Part shown: in pieces, positions 28,566 through 39,741 of the stretch
How the letters are laid out: every line of letters starts with the position of its first letter
Position numbering within the stretch: position 1 is the stretch's first letter
From: Desulforamulus aquiferis
GTDB taxonomy: Bacteria > Bacillota > Desulfotomaculia > Desulfotomaculales > Desulfotomaculaceae
DNA: 44,347 nt
Assembly (NCBI GenBank): GCA_004143605.1
Contig: AWVY01000002.1
Span: forward strand, 1 to 44,347
Reading direction: 5' to 3'
Notes under the pieces: model-generated
Database searches by the model: none
Told to the model about the DNA's origin: nothing
What the model saw: the letters and a program-made list of their open reading frames with translations, nothing else
Translations under genes and position numbers: made by a program

Positions 28566-29001
28566 ATGCTAGATATCAATGCTATTCAACAAATTCTACC
28601 ACACCGCTATCCAATCCTGTTAGTTGATCGAATTTTAGAACTGGAAGAAGGAAAAAGGGTAGTGGGGATTAAGAATGTAAGTGTAAATGAGCCCTTTTTT
28701 CAAGGTCACTTCCCTGGTTATCCCGTAATGCCGGGTGTTTTAATTATTGAGCCATGGCCAGGTGGGTGCCGTGGCTATCCTTAGTATGCCTGCCTATGCC
28801 GGTCGTATTGCACTTTTTGCCGGAATTGATAATGCCCGCTTCCGCCGGCAGGTGCTTCCCGGGGATACCCTGCGCATTGAAGTTGAGGTAATTAAGCTTA
28901 GGGGAACTATCGGGAAAAGTAAAGCACGGGCCTATGTTGGTGAGGAACTGGCCACCGAAGCTGAGCTGATGTTTGCTATTGCCAAGAAAGAGGACGAATA
29001 A
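28566..29001 (+). CDS. fabZ: 3-hydroxyacyl-ACP dehydratase FabZ
   Basis: Dehydrates 3-hydroxyacyl-ACP in fatty acid synthesis. Start ATG 28566 gives the family N-terminus ([20 protein letters not shown]). The active-site His is in [15 protein letters not shown] and the Glu in LIIEAMAQVGAVA, visible only after restoring a G and a C near 28751 and 28759. 145 aa, normal. Stand-alone here between a promoter and the tagO unit; away from other fab genes. Confidence 0.93.
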
Positions 29002-29173
29002 GGGCGAATTTCTCTATATTTTTTCGTTAGGGCACCCTTATGTGAGAACAAACACAAATATTAGCACTAGTTAGTTAAGATAGCTAAAATTGTTACTATA
29101 CTTTTTTGAAGCTCTTAGGGTAGAATTAATTAGATTATGACTTGCAACCGGTATATTATCGGAGGGATATAAA

Positions 29174-30233
29174 TTGAACAACATAATTCCTGCCTTATTT
29201 GTGGCCCTGGCTGTGTCTCTGTTGATTACTCCCTGGGTACGCAAGGCCGCCATTAAAATTGGTGCCATGGATCTGCCGGATCACCGGAAGGTTCATAAGG
29301 GTATCATGCCGCGCATGGGTGGACTGGCCGTTTTTTTGGCATTTGTAGCGGCAGTTTTGTTAACTCAAGAGTTAGATAGAAAGTTAATCGGTCTGCTGAT
29401 TGGCGGGTTACTTATAGTATCCCTCGGCATTTTAGATGATACCAGGGGTTTATCGGCCAAGGTAAAGCTGGTGGGGCAAATTGCTGCGGCGGCAGCGGTT
29501 ATTCCCTTTGGCGTGCAGGTTGAGTTTATAACCAACCCTATTAGCGGGGAGCTACTGCAGCTAGGTTATCTGGGTGTTCCTGTAACTATCTTTTGGATTA
29601 TTTCCGTAACCAATGCCGTTAACTTAATTGACGGGCTGGATGGTCTGGCGGGGGCACATCCTTAATAGCCGCCCTGACCATAGCTGCCGTTACCTGGCGC
29701 CAAGCAACTCATATAGGCGGAGATGGCATGGAAGTGGCAGCCTTGGCATTAATTCTTGCCTTTGCTATCCTGGGCTTCCTTAAGTACAATTTCTACCCTG
29801 CTAAAATATTTTTAGGAGATACCGGCTCCATGTTTTTGGGCTTTACCCTGGGAACCATGGCCATTATGGGTGTTGCCAAAACGGCCACGGCCATATCCAT
29901 TATCGTCCCCATCGTTATTTTGGGGATTCCCTTGATGGATGTTTTCTTTGCCATCCTACGTCGTTATCAGAGTCACCGCCCCATATTTCAGCCCGATAAA
30001 GAACACCTCCACCACCGGCTAATGGCCTGGGCTTAAGCCATAAGCAGACAGTGCTGGCCATTTATGGTGTGAGCCTAGTTCTGGGAATTAGTGCCTTTTT
30101 ACTCACGGTCTTGACCACCAGCCAGGCGGTAATGCTGCTATTTATCTTAACTGTCACAATAATTGTCTTAGCTAATAAAATTGGGGTCATTGGTTCAACA
30201 CAAGGGTTTCAGCAGCGGTCCTCCAAAATGTAG
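29174..30233 (+). CDS. tagO: undecaprenyl-phosphate GlcNAc-1-phosphate transferase (TagO/WecA type)
   Basis: Starts wall glycopolymer synthesis by moving GlcNAc-1-phosphate onto undecaprenyl phosphate. TTG 29174 with ggaggg upstream. About 353 aa and ten or more membrane helices after restoring two bases (near 29660, G run; near 30027, CCC). Family motifs: MDLPDHRKVHKGIMPRMGG, ILDDTRGL with the paired Asp residues, NAVNLIDGLDGLAGG, FLGDTGSMFLGFTLG and PDKEHLHHRLMA with the His motif of the WecA group. It lies upstream of galU. Product substrate for the TagA-type enzyme at 15599. Confidence 0.93.
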
Positions 30234-30282
30234 GGCCGCTTTTTATTAAGAAGTCTACCATTATGAGGAAAGGATGGGAAAA

Positions 30283-31155
30283 ATGAGAGTTCGCAAGGCC
30301 ATTATTCCGGCGGCAGGTCTGGGAGTTAGGTTTTTACCCGCCACCAAGGCTCAGCCCAAGGAAATGCTCCCCATTGTCGATACCCCAACCATTCAGTACA
30401 TAATTGAAGAGGCTGTGGCTTCGGGAATTGAAGACATTCTGATTGTCACCGGCCGCAATAAACGGGCCATTGAGGATCATTTTGATAAATCCTTAGAGCT
30501 AGAAGTGATGCTGGACAACAAAGAGAAGCATGAGCTGCTGGGTATGGTGAGGGATATCAGTGAAATGGTGGATATTCACTACATACGTCAGAAGGAGCCC
30601 CTGGGCCTTGGTCATGCCGTTTATTGCGCCCGGAAATTCATAGGGGAGGAGCCCTTTGCGGTCCTTTTGGGCGATGATGTAATCCGCAGCAAGGTACCTT
30701 GCCTTAAGCAAATGATCAATCTGTATGAGGAAGTAAGGTATTCCATCCTTGGTGTGCAAGAGGTTCCCATTGAGCATGTAAATCGCTATGGCATTGTGGA
30801 GGCCACCACCGAACGCCCCGGGCTTAGCAGGATTTATGATTTGGTGGAAAAGCCAGACATAGATAAAGCCCCGTCTAACTTAGCAGTCATGGGCAGGTAC
30901 ATCTTAAGCCCGAGAATTTTCAACATATTGGCCACAACCCGCCCAGGAGCCGGCGGGGAAATCCAATTAACCGATGCCCTTAGGATGCTGGTCCGTGCCG
31001 AGGCAATTTACGGCTGCATCTTTGAAGGAAAACGCTACGATGTGGGAGATAAGCTAGGCTACCTCAAGGCTACTGTGGAGTTCGCCCTCGACAGACCCGA
31101 CTTAGCCGACGACTTTAAGCAATATCTAAAAGAGCTAGTTTCCGATAAATTATAA
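30283..31155 (+). CDS. galU: UTP-glucose-1-phosphate uridylyltransferase
   Basis: Makes UDP-glucose, feeding GalE and surface polymers. 290 aa, one of the few long genes without a frame break. N-terminal nucleotide site IIPAAGLGVRFLPATKAQPK (Val where Thr is common), then EMLPIVDTPTIQY, LLGDDVI, RYGIVEA, LVEKPD and RPGAGGEIQLTDAL, all typical. ATG 30283 or ATG 30274 may start it; aggaaagg is nearer the latter. Followed by a strong terminator. Confidence 0.94.
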   Translation: MRVRKAIIPAAGLGVRFLPATKAQPKEMLPIVDTPTIQYIIEEAVASGIEDILIVTGRNKRAIEDHFDKSLELEVMLDNKEKHELLGMVRDISEMVDIHYIRQKEPLGLGHAVYCARKFIGEEPFAVLLGDDVIRSKVPCLKQMINLYEEVRYSILGVQEVPIEHVNRYGIVEATTERPGLSRIYDLVEKPDIDKAPSNLAVMGRYILSPRIFNILATTRPGAGGEIQLTDALRMLVRAEAIYGCIFEGKRYDVGDKLGYLKATVEFALDRPDLADDFKQYLKELVSDKL

Positions 31156-31291
31156 AAGCAGAAATGAGTCGGGAGTCCGACTCATTTTTTGCTCCTGAAG
31201 AGCCCTTTGATTTACTATCCTTGCCAAGCTTGAGATAGCTTTCAAGCATTTTTTGACGTTCGCTAATATGTTTTATATCAATTTTAGCCAT
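31115..31291 (-). CDS. small basic protein antisense to galU 3' end
   Basis: On the minus strand a strong site (aaaggagt) precedes ATG 31291, opening MAKIDIKHISERQKMLESYL and KLGKDSKSKGSSGAK. As read, the frame runs 58 codons into the tail of galU. If one A of the run at about 31185-31190 is missing, TGA follows directly and the product is a 36-residue basic peptide ending AKK, with the shared hairpin right behind as its terminator. The shorter form is more plausible. No family recognised. Confidence 0.45.
   Translation of the reverse strand: MAKIDIKHISERQKMLESYLKLGKDSKSKGSSGAKNESDSRLISAFIIYRKLALLDIA
31163..31190 (+). terminator. rho-independent terminator of galU
   Basis: aatgagtcgg (31163-31172) pairs perfectly with ccgactcatt (31177-31186), loop gagt, followed by six T residues. 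Confidence 0.9.
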
Positions 31292-31447
31292 TTTGAGTAC
31301 TCCTTTGGTATTGATTACTAACTAATTATAGTATTGACATAAAAATGAGGTTATAAACCTTGCCAGCATTTGGAATTTTATGCATAATAAAAAAGAATAG
31401 ACCATAAAATAAACCTTGGATCATACTGGATATCGGGAGGTAGATTT

Positions 31448-32909
31448 TTGAGCCATAAGATAGCCTTTGGCACCGACGGGTGGCGGGGAATAATTGCCGA
31501 TGATTTTACCTTTGATAATGTAAGGCTGGTAACCAGGGCGGTGGCGGCCTATGTAAACAGCCAGGGGATAGGTCAGAGGGGCTTGGTTTGGGACGGGATA
31601 ACCGTTTTTTGGCAGAGGAGTTTGCACAGGCAGTGGCAGAAGAATTAATTAAGCAGGAGATTCCTGTTTATTTGTGCTGTGGAGCAAGCCCCACCCCTGT
31701 GACCGCCTATGCCATTACCCTCAGGAAGGCTGCGGGTGCAATTATGCTGACGGCCAGTCACAATCCCCCTCCATATAACGGTTTTAAATTTATTCCTGAG
31801 TACGCCGGACCGGCCTTACCTCATATCACAAAGGAAATAGAAGAGAATATCCGACGTTTGCAGGCCGGGGAACCCTGTGACTTCTATAAGCTAGAACCCG
31901 CCGAAGGACGTTACGGACATTTAATTGAGGAAAAATCTTCACAGATCTGTGACTGCAGTGAGTTTTCACCCTTTGAGGACTATGTCGGACAGGTTTCTGA
32001 AATTGTTGATTTGGAGGCTATCCGGCGGGCAGGACTAAAAATAGTCATTGATCCCATGTATGGTGCGGGTATCGGTTACCTGGAGCACATCCTTGGGAAT
32101 GCCGGTGTTGAGACGGAGGTTTTCAATAATATCAGGGATCCGCTCTTTGGTGGAACTTTGCCGGAACCAACCGGGAAATCCCTGACTGAATTAAAAAACA
32201 GGGTTAAAGTGGGAGGGGCTCACCTGGGCTTGGCCCTGGACGGTGATGCAGATAGGTTTGGCATTATAGACAGCAACGGGGAGTACATTACTCCCAACCA
32301 GTTTTTACCCCTGCTCTACTATCATCTGCTTACCGTAAAGAACTGGCGGGGCCCTGTGGCCAGGACGGTGGCAACTACTCACCTATTAGACAGAATGGCC
32401 GGTAAATATGGGCAAAGGGTCTTTGAATCTCCTGTGGGCTTCAAATATATTGGTCAAAACCTGCTGGAAAAGGGCTGCATCATAGGTGGGGAGGAAAGTG
32501 GCGGACTATCCATCAAGGGACATATACCTGAAAAAGATGGTATTCTGGCGGGACTCCTTGCAGCAGAAGTGGTTGCCCACCATGGTAAAGGCTTAACGGC
32601 AATTTTACAGGATATTTATACCCAGTTCGGGCAGCTGTATAGTGAAAGGCTGGATATACATACAACGCCTGAGTTGAAAACTGCCATCCTAGAGCAGCTA
32701 AAGACCTTTGCACCTGGAAAGTTGGCTGGGCAGCAGGTAGTTGAAAGGATCACCCTGGACGGCATCAAGCTGGTCCTTGCAGACGGCGCCTGGGTGTTAA
32801 TTAGAGCCTCCGGTACAGAACCTCTATTTAGAATTTATGTTGAGGCCAATAGCCCGGAGCAAAAAAGCAGCTTCAAGAAGAAATAAAGCAGCTTTTGAAT
32901 TTGAATTAA
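31448..32909 (+). CDS. phosphoglucomutase/phosphomannomutase
   Basis: Alpha-D-phosphohexomutase that makes glucose-1-phosphate (or mannose-1-phosphate) for GalU. TTG 31448 with gggaggt upstream. Family motifs: [23 protein letters not shown] with the phospho-Ser, LDGDADRFG (metal), [19 protein letters not shown] (sugar) and [15 protein letters not shown] (phosphate). Breaks near 31588 and 32862 (A run); the second repair changes the C-terminus to a helix ending QLLNLN with TAA at 32907-32909. 487 aa. Substrate preference cannot be decided from sequence. Confidence 0.92.
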
Positions 32910-32982
32910 GATTTTATAATGAAACCATAATTTTCTTATCAATAACTATTTAAGTTTGTATTTATTTAAAGGAATTGAGTGT

Positions 32983-33015
32983 TATGCTGTCGAAATTCTT
33001 AGACAGCATATTTTT
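32983..33015 (+). terminator. rho-independent terminator of the phosphohexomutase gene
   Basis: tatgctgtc (32983-32991) pairs perfectly with gacagcata (33002-33010), followed by five T residues. Confidence 0.85.
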
Positions 33016-33061
33016 CTTTGAATAACTTTGGGCATATTGGGCTTTTTTGGGGTGAGTATCT

Positions 33062-36000
33062 TTGTACAGTAGGATTTATAAATATAAAACTGCATTAAAA
33101 GCGTTAATTCTCATTAACGTTTTTCTTTTGCTGCCCTGGCCCACTTCCCTATTGTACGGGGAGGAGTCAAATTACCGTACCGAGAATAACCTGGCCGCCG
33201 GCATTATGGGTGTTCCCGGACTCTGGTCCTATCAACTGGGCTCTTCTATTACCGGGTTGACTGGAAAGGGACAGATAATTGCTGTTGCTGATTCGGGCCT
33301 TGACGGAGGGAGTCTTGAATTATTACATCCGGATATAAAGGACCGGCTGGTGGGAGTGAAGGATTTTAGCGGGGATGGTTGGGCCGACCCTAATGGGCAC
33401 GGGACACATGTGGCGGGAAGTATCGTTGGCACAGGCTCAAAATCCGAGGGGGTTGTCAAGGGAATAGCCCCGGAGGCCGGTCTGTATTTCCAGGCTACCT
33501 ATAATGATAAAGAAAAAACCCTGCGTATTCCATCGGTTTATGAACTGCTGGCAGACGCATACAATACTCCCGGTCAGCCCAGGATACACGTAAATAGTTG
33601 GGGAGCCAGCTTCAGTGACGGAGTCTATGATTGGGATACCCATAGCTTAGATAAGTTTGTTTGGGATCATCAGGATATGGTGGTGCTCAAGTCGGCAGGT
33701 AATGGCTATAAGACCTCTAAGCCTTTGTAAGTTCGCCGGGAGCAGCTAAAAATGCCATTACCGTTGGTTCCACTGAAGGAACCAGGGGAGTCGATACCAG
33801 CTCAGATAATCCGGACCAGGTGGCGGGTTTTAGCAGCAGGGGGACCCTTGATGGACGTATTAAGCCCGAGGTGCTGGCTCCGGGTACTTGGATTTTGTCT
33901 ACCAGGAAGACAAAGCCTAACCTAGCCTCGGATAGTTATATCGGTTTGTATAATCAAAACTATGGCTATATGAGTGGAACCAGTATGTCCACCGCCCTGA
34001 CTGCCGGCTCCCTGGCACTGCTGAGGCAGTATTTTCAGGCCAAGGGGGTAACACCCAATGCATCACTGCTTAAGGCAGCTCTCATATTTGGCACCCAAAA
34101 GCTGCCCGGTGTTTCTGCCAGTGATCAGGGTTTTGGTCGAGTGAATGTGGAGAATACCCTGGTTGCTTTGGAAAATGGCAACCTGTTTTATCAGGACAAC
34201 CCCGGCCTGCAAACAGGGGAAACAGTTACCTATACTTATACCAGTAACGGGCAACCCTTCCGGGTAGTCATGGCCTATTCAGATTATCCCAAGACACCGG
34301 GGGTAGGCAAGGACCTGGTTAATGATCTAGACTTAAAGGTCATCGGTCCTGATAATAAAGGCATTTATTGGGGTAATGGCTACATGGAGGGTGATCGGCT
34401 GAATAATGTTGAAGAGGTAATTGTGTATAATCCTGAACCAGGCCAGACCTACACCATTGAAGTGGCCGGCCATAATATTGTTCACGGACCTCAGCCCTTT
34501 TCAATTGTTTTTGGCGATATGACCTATTCGGGAACTGTTGCGGAAATTAACAATGAAGAGATAAAATTTTCCGACGGCAAAGCCTTTAAGCTTGATGAAG
34601 AGGTTAATTTTCGGGTTATTTCCGGTGAGGAGGAGCTTCCCTCTGCAGCCTTAAAGGATATTCCACCAGGGGCAGAGGCCTACCTATCCTTTGGACCAGA
34701 TGGGGAGGTAACCCATATTGAGGCCATTTATATAACCATGACCAGTAAAATAATGTCCAAGGAGGGTGCCAGGCAGTTAACTATCTTTGATGGTACCCGT
34801 TGGACAATGGCTGATCAGGTCAAAATTTTTGTTGGCGAAAATAAGTTGAATTGGGCTGAGCTGCCTATCGAGTCTGAAGTAAAGCTCACGGTTAACCCTG
34901 TGTCTGCCAGGGTTTGGCGGTAGATGTAAAAAATCTACCGGACAATTCTCCTTACTATTCTTTGCCAATATCGGATGAAGAAGTAAAAAAGGCCATTGCA
35001 GATTCTAGAAGTTCAGGGAAGGTTGTACTTTCAGCCCCGGAGGGCGAAGAGCTAGAAAAGTCTGTTACCTTGGCCTTTAAAGCAGCTATGGCTGCTGAGA
35101 TATACAGTAACGGTCGACCGCTGGAGTTAAGGCTGCCGGGCTTGATAATTGAGATACCGGCCGGTGAGTTTAGCCGCTTCGGTGCAAATTTGCAGGGGGC
35201 GCAGCTTCAGATGAGGGTTTCCTGGCAAGCTGGAGGAGAAAAATCCCTTCCCTCAAGTGATTCCTTAATGTACCTGCGTCCAGTGGGGAGACTGGTGGAT
35301 GTGCGACCGACAATTGTGTGGCCTGACGGTACCCAACTGCCAGTTAGTAATACAAATAATCCTATTAAGGTAACCATTACTTCACCCATTGGTTCCACTG
35401 CCGGGCTAAACACTCAGAAAATGGGGGTTTACCGTCTTAGCGAACTAACTCAAATGTGGGAGTTTATAAGCAACGATTATAATCCTGATACGGGCAAATC
35501 AACTATTACCGTTGACCGTTTGGGTAAATTTGCGGTACTGGAGCTAGCCGGACCTTCTCGGATATAAATAATCATTGGGCCAGGTCGGATATTGAAATTA
35601 TGGCGGCCCGACATGTTGTGAGGGGAATGACATCACAAACCTTTGCCCCCAATGATATGGTTACCAGGGGACAGTTTACAGTGATGTTGGTCAGAACCTT
35701 AGGTTTTCTGAGGATCCTGCTGCAGCTAAGTTTACTGATTTGCCAGCTGACTATTGGTGTGCTGGAGATGTTGGGGCAGCAGTGAAGATGGGTCTGGCTG
35801 CCGGCTATAGCGATGGGACCTTTAGGCTGATGAACCTATCACCAGGGAACAAATGGCTACCATGTTAGTTAGGGCACTTACTCTGATGGCTGATAAAACC
35901 TTTAGGGATACCGGTTACACCCTTGGAAAATTTAACGATAGGGATGATATTTCCGATTGGGCCAAGGACTCGGTTGCCATTATCGCTGGTGAAGGATTAA

Positions 36001-36113
36001 TGAATGGCCGGGAAAAAGGTATATTTGCCCCCAAAGAACAGACCACTAGGGCCGAGGCGGCCACCGTTATGGTTAGACTGATTAGCAGTATAGCAAACAG
36101 TGGAAAACGATAG
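33062..36113 (+). CDS. SLH-anchored subtilisin-family (S8) serine protease
   Basis: About 1018 aa after five restored bases (near 33722, 34915, 35556, 35708 and 35831). TTG start 33062; signal peptide to about residue 33. Catalytic triad: Asp77 in VADSGLDGG, His113 in PNGHGTHVAGS, and Ser in GYMSGTSMSTALTAG. Then a P-domain-like beta region (FRVVMAYSDYP; DLDLKVIGPDNKG), a region of unknown type, a beta domain (TITVDRLGKFAVLEL) and three C-terminal SLH motifs (FSDINNHWARSDIEIMAARH; FTDLPADYWCAGDVGAAV; FNDRDDISDWAKDSVAII). A wall-bound extracellular protease for nutrient use or surface-protein processing. Confidence 0.92.
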
Positions 36114-36303
36114 TTTATTTGTTGGTAAGACAGGTGATTTTAATGGGTTCTGCAGAATAGCAGGGCCCATTAGTGTTTCTTTTCCCGGCCCTTTTTAGTA
36201 TAATGCTGGCGGTTGGTGAAGGATATTTGCCGGGGGAGTAGAATATACTACTTTTATTGTCAAAAACTTGTATTAATGTACAGTAAGACTGGAGGTTCCT
36301 CTT

Positions 36304-37875
36304 TTGTCTACCGGAAAAATGATTGCCAGGGCGGCCCTGGTGGTGGCAGTAATTAACCTGCTGTCACGAATTTTAGGTTTTGTTCGTGAGTTGCCATTGC
36401 CTATATGTTTGGTGCCACTGCCGTCACCGATGCCTATGTGGTGGCCTTTAATATCCCAAATGCGGTTTTTGCTATAGTTATCGGTGCCCTGGCTGTTGTT
36501 GTGGTGCCGGTTTTTAGTGAGTATGTGGCTAAGGGTCAAAAGGATGAGGCCTGGCGGCTGTTTAATACGGTTATTACCATGGTCATTGTGGTTTTTTCCG
36601 TGCTGACTGTGGTGGGCTTTTTTGCTGCCCCGCTTCTGGTCAAGCTTACAGCCCCGGGACTTCCGGCAGATACCGCCACCCTGGCCATTCGCTTGACTGT
36701 GATTATGCTGCCCATACTTATTTTTTATGGGTTGGCTACGGTTTTTCAGGGGCTCCTTAATGCTAATCAGGTCTTTGCCATTCCAGCCTTAAGTACCAGT
36801 GTTACTAACCTTGTCATTATCATTTCTGCCCTGACCCTGGGAGGCTGGTATGGAGTTGAGGGACTGGCGGTAGGCACGGTGGGGGGCTTTGTGCTGGCAG
36901 CCCTGATCCAGGTTCCTAAGCTCAGGCAGCAGGGCTTTAGGTTCAAATTTTCCACCGATTGGCGCCACCCAGGGGTACGCAAGGTTATGTACCTGGTGGG
37001 GCCGGTGGCCATAGGCACTTCCCTCAACCAGATTTACTTAATCATTGACCGGATTTTGGCCTCGGGTCTGGTCGAGGGCAGCATTTCAGCTTTGAATTTT
37101 GCCAATAGGCTTATTTTAATGCCCATAGGTTTTTTGTCCTGGCGGTGGGTACCGCTTTCTACCCTTCCATTACTAAGATGGCTGCCGAGAGCAAGTATGA
37201 GGAACTGGCCAAAACTGTTCGGGGGGCCTTTCGGGTGGTGACCCTTTTTGCATTGCCAGCCGGTGTGGGGCTTCTGGTGTTGGCCTATCCTATCATTAAG
37301 CTGCTCTTTGAGAGGGGTCAATTTGATGCCCGGCCACCGAGATGACTGCCATTGCTTTGTTGTTTTATTCCATTGGCCTGGTGGGTCAGGCTGCCAATAT
37401 TATTTTGACCAGGGGCTTTTATGCCCTCCAGGATACCAAGACACCCGTAAAGCTCATGGGAGTCACCGTCGTAGTAAATGTTATTTTGAGCCTGCTATTT
37501 ATCGGTCCCTTGGCGCATGGTGGATTGGCCTTGGCCAATTCTCTGGCATCCTTATTGAATACTGTCATGCTTTCCTGGTATCTAAATAAAAGAATTCCTG
37601 GCATGTGGGATGCCGGTATTTTTAAATTCTTTGGGCAAGTGGCGGCTGCTTCTGCAGCCATGGCCGCTGGAGCCTGGGGTGTCAGCTATTATGCCTCCGG
37701 CTTATTGGCGGGTTTGGGCACCCTGGGTCTGGCCCTGCAGGTCGGGGCTGGGATTGCTGCCGGTGTTGCAATTTTCTTAGTGGCAGTCTTTATTTTGAAA
37801 ATGGAGGAGGCTGTATTGGTATCTAGCTATGCCAATAAGCTTTTCAACGCCTGGGTCCATCCCGGGGCTAGTTAA
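36304..37875 (+). CDS. murJ: lipid II flippase MurJ
   Basis: Flips lipid-linked peptidoglycan precursor across the membrane; MOP superfamily. TTG 36304 after ggaggt. Start IARAALVVAVINLLSRILGF and GFVREVAIAYMFGATAVTDAY carry the conserved basic residues of the MurJ core. 524 aa and about 14 helices after three repairs (near 36393, 37137 and 37336). Other family pieces: FQGLLNANQVFAIPA, LNQIYLIIDRILAS and TRGFYALQDTKTPVK. A second MurJ-like flippase could serve another polymer, but the motifs fit the main family. The 190 bases before it hold no clear feature. Confidence 0.92.
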
Positions 37876-37928
37876 AGCCGCACCAAATTATTCTATGCCG
37901 CATAGCATGGGATAAGGAGGTGACAGCC

Positions 37929-38189
37929 ATGATTAAAGCAACACAACTGGAAACCAAGGATGTTGTCAACTTGTCCGATGGGGCTAAGCTAGGACCGATA
38001 AAGGACCTGCATATCGATCTGGAAACCGGCAAGGTCATTGCTCTGGTATTGCAGGCCCCCAGTAAATATTTCGGGCTGATGCGCTCGGGTAAAGATATGG
38101 TGATTCCCTGGGAACTGGTCAGCAAATTTGGTTTGGATGCCATTTTGGTAGATTTACAGCCCATGGATCGCCGGTATTACCAAGATTAA
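37929..38189 (+). CDS. YlmC/YmxH-type PRC-barrel protein
   Basis: 86 aa, unbroken. ATG 37929 after ataaggagg. Compact PRC-barrel fold: VVNLSDGAKLGPIKDLHID, TGKVIALVLQ, and IPWELVSKFGLDAILVDL. YmxH/YlmC proteins are common in spore formers, with expression in sporulation in Bacillus; their biochemical role is not known. Supports a spore-forming host. Confidence 0.85.
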   Translation: MIKATQLETKDVVNLSDGAKLGPIKDLHIDLETGKVIALVLQAPSKYFGLMRSGKDMVIPWELVSKFGLDAILVDLQPMDRRYYQD

Positions 38190-38197
38190 AACTTTGT

Positions 38198-38226
38198 TTG
38201 ACATAAAGTAACTGCTTTGCTAAAAT
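38198..38226 (+). promoter_or_regulatory. promoter of the SAM riboswitch and metK
   Basis: TTGACA (38198-38203) and TAAAAT (38221-38226) with a 17-base spacer; transcription would begin about 38233, just before the aptamer. Confidence 0.85.
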
Positions 38227-38253
38227 AAATCTGGTAAATTTCTAACTGAATCG

Positions 38254-38398
38254 CTCATCAAGAGAGGTGGAGGGACTGGCCCGATGAAACCCGGCAACCT
38301 CACGTAAGGTGCCAATTCCTGCGGGAAGCTATTTCCTGACAGATGAGGTTATTATGGCTGATTAAATAACCTCTCCCATATGGAGGGGTTTGTTTTTT
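38254..38398 (+). ncRNA. SAM-I (S-box) riboswitch with terminator/antiterminator
   Basis: Aptamer 38254-38347: P1 is ctcatc (38254-38259) with gatgag (38342-38347). The core reads agagaggtggagggactggc, then ccgatgaaacccggcaacc and ggtgccaattcctgc, the S-box consensus. The switch is complete: gaggttatt (38345-38353) can pair with aataacctc (38365-38373) as antiterminator, while aacctctcc (38368-38376) pairs with ggaggggtt (38382-38390) and a T run as terminator. With SAM bound, P1 takes the antiterminator strand and metK is shut off. Confidence 0.96.
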
Positions 38399-38466
38399 GG
38401 CTGTGATGCAGTTTGGTGTTTAATTTTAAAATGACAGGGAAAGTTAAATACAGGGAGGGAATCCAT

Positions 38467-39653
38467 TTGAGCAGAAAATTATTTACTTCTGAATCTGTTA
38501 CCGAGGGTCATCCCGATAAGGTGGCTGACCAGATTTCTGATGCTGTCCTTGATGCTATTTTAGCTAAGGATCCCAATGCCAGGGTAGCATGCGAAACCTT
38601 TGTAACCACAGGACTGGTATTAGTGGGGGAGAAATTTCCTGCCAGTGCTATGTTGATATTCCCAAGGTTGCCAGGGAGACTATTTTAAACATTGGCTATA
38701 CCAGGGCAAAGTATGGCTTTGATGGAGATACCTGTGCGGTTCTTACCGCCATTGATGAGCAGTCCCCGGATATTGCCATGGGTGTGGACAAGGCCCTTGA
38801 GGCAAAGAGCGGTGAAATGAGTGAGGAAGAAATTGAGGCCATTGGTGCAGGAGATCAAGGGATGATGTTTGCTTCGCCACCAATGAAACACCTGAATTAA
38901 TGCCCCTGCCATTGCCCTGGCACATAAATTGGCACGCCGTTTGTCCGAGGTTCGTAAGAGCGGAATTGTAGACTATCTACGCCCCGATGGCAAGACCCAG
39001 GTTACTGTAGAATACGATGGTGACAGGCCATCCCGGATTGACACCATAGTCATTTCCACCCAGCACCACCCGGAGGTGGATTTAGCCACCATTCGCAAGG
39101 ATATGATTGAAGTAGTAGCACATCAGGTGCTGCCCGCTGAATTGATTGACAGCAATACCCGCTTTTTCATCAACCCAACGGGACGCTTTGTAATTGGCGG
39201 CCCCCATGGGGATGCTGGACTAACTGGACGTAAAATCATTGTTGACACCTATGGCGGCCGTGCCCGTCACGGCGGTGGTGCCTTCTCCGGTAAGGATCCC
39301 ACAAAGGTGGACCGCTCAGCCACCTATGCTGCCCGCTATGTGGCTAAGAATGTGGTGGCTGCCGGACTTGCGGACCGCTGCGAGGTACAGGTGGCCTATG
39401 CCATCGGTGTGGCTCACCCGGTTTCTGTACGGGTGCAGACCTTTGGCACAGGCAAGGTTAGTGATGACTTGATTATTCAGCTTATTAACCGCCATTTTGA
39501 CCTGCGTCCTGCGGGTATTATTAAGAGCCTGGATCTACGTCGCCAATTTATAGGCAAACTGCTGCCTATGGCCACTTTGGACGTCTGGATCTGGATTTAC
39601 CCTGGGAGCGTACCGATAAGGCCGCTTTACTTAGGGCGGAGGCAGGTTTGTAA
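38467..39653 (+). CDS. metK: S-adenosylmethionine synthetase
   Basis: Makes SAM from methionine and ATP. TTG 38467 after agggaggg. Four restored bases (near 38625, 38890, 38908 and 39543) give 396 aa, the usual length. Motifs: [59 protein letters not shown] and [19 protein letters not shown]-like (here ...RSATYAARY), then a C-terminus [19 protein letters not shown]. It is a single-copy housekeeping gene, so its four breaks are strong evidence of sequence error. Controlled by the SAM-I riboswitch upstream. Confidence 0.96.
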
Positions 39654-39691
39654 ATCTGGCTCTACAGCTTTATTTACCACATAGACACTGC

Positions 39692-39741
39692 ACACCCCCG
39701 GTGGAGTAATAAACATACTCTACAGCACGGGGGTGTTTTTT
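39692..39741 (+). terminator. rho-independent terminator of metK
   Basis: acacccccg (39692-39700) pairs with cgggggtgt (39728-39736), with an inner stem gtggagta/tactctac and a six-T run. It ends right at the next start codon. Confidence 0.85.

Noticed and set aside
38467-39653. Programmed frameshifting in metK and murJ
   Set aside because: There are several breaks per gene, no slippery heptamers, and the same kind of break throughout the window; sequence error is simpler.
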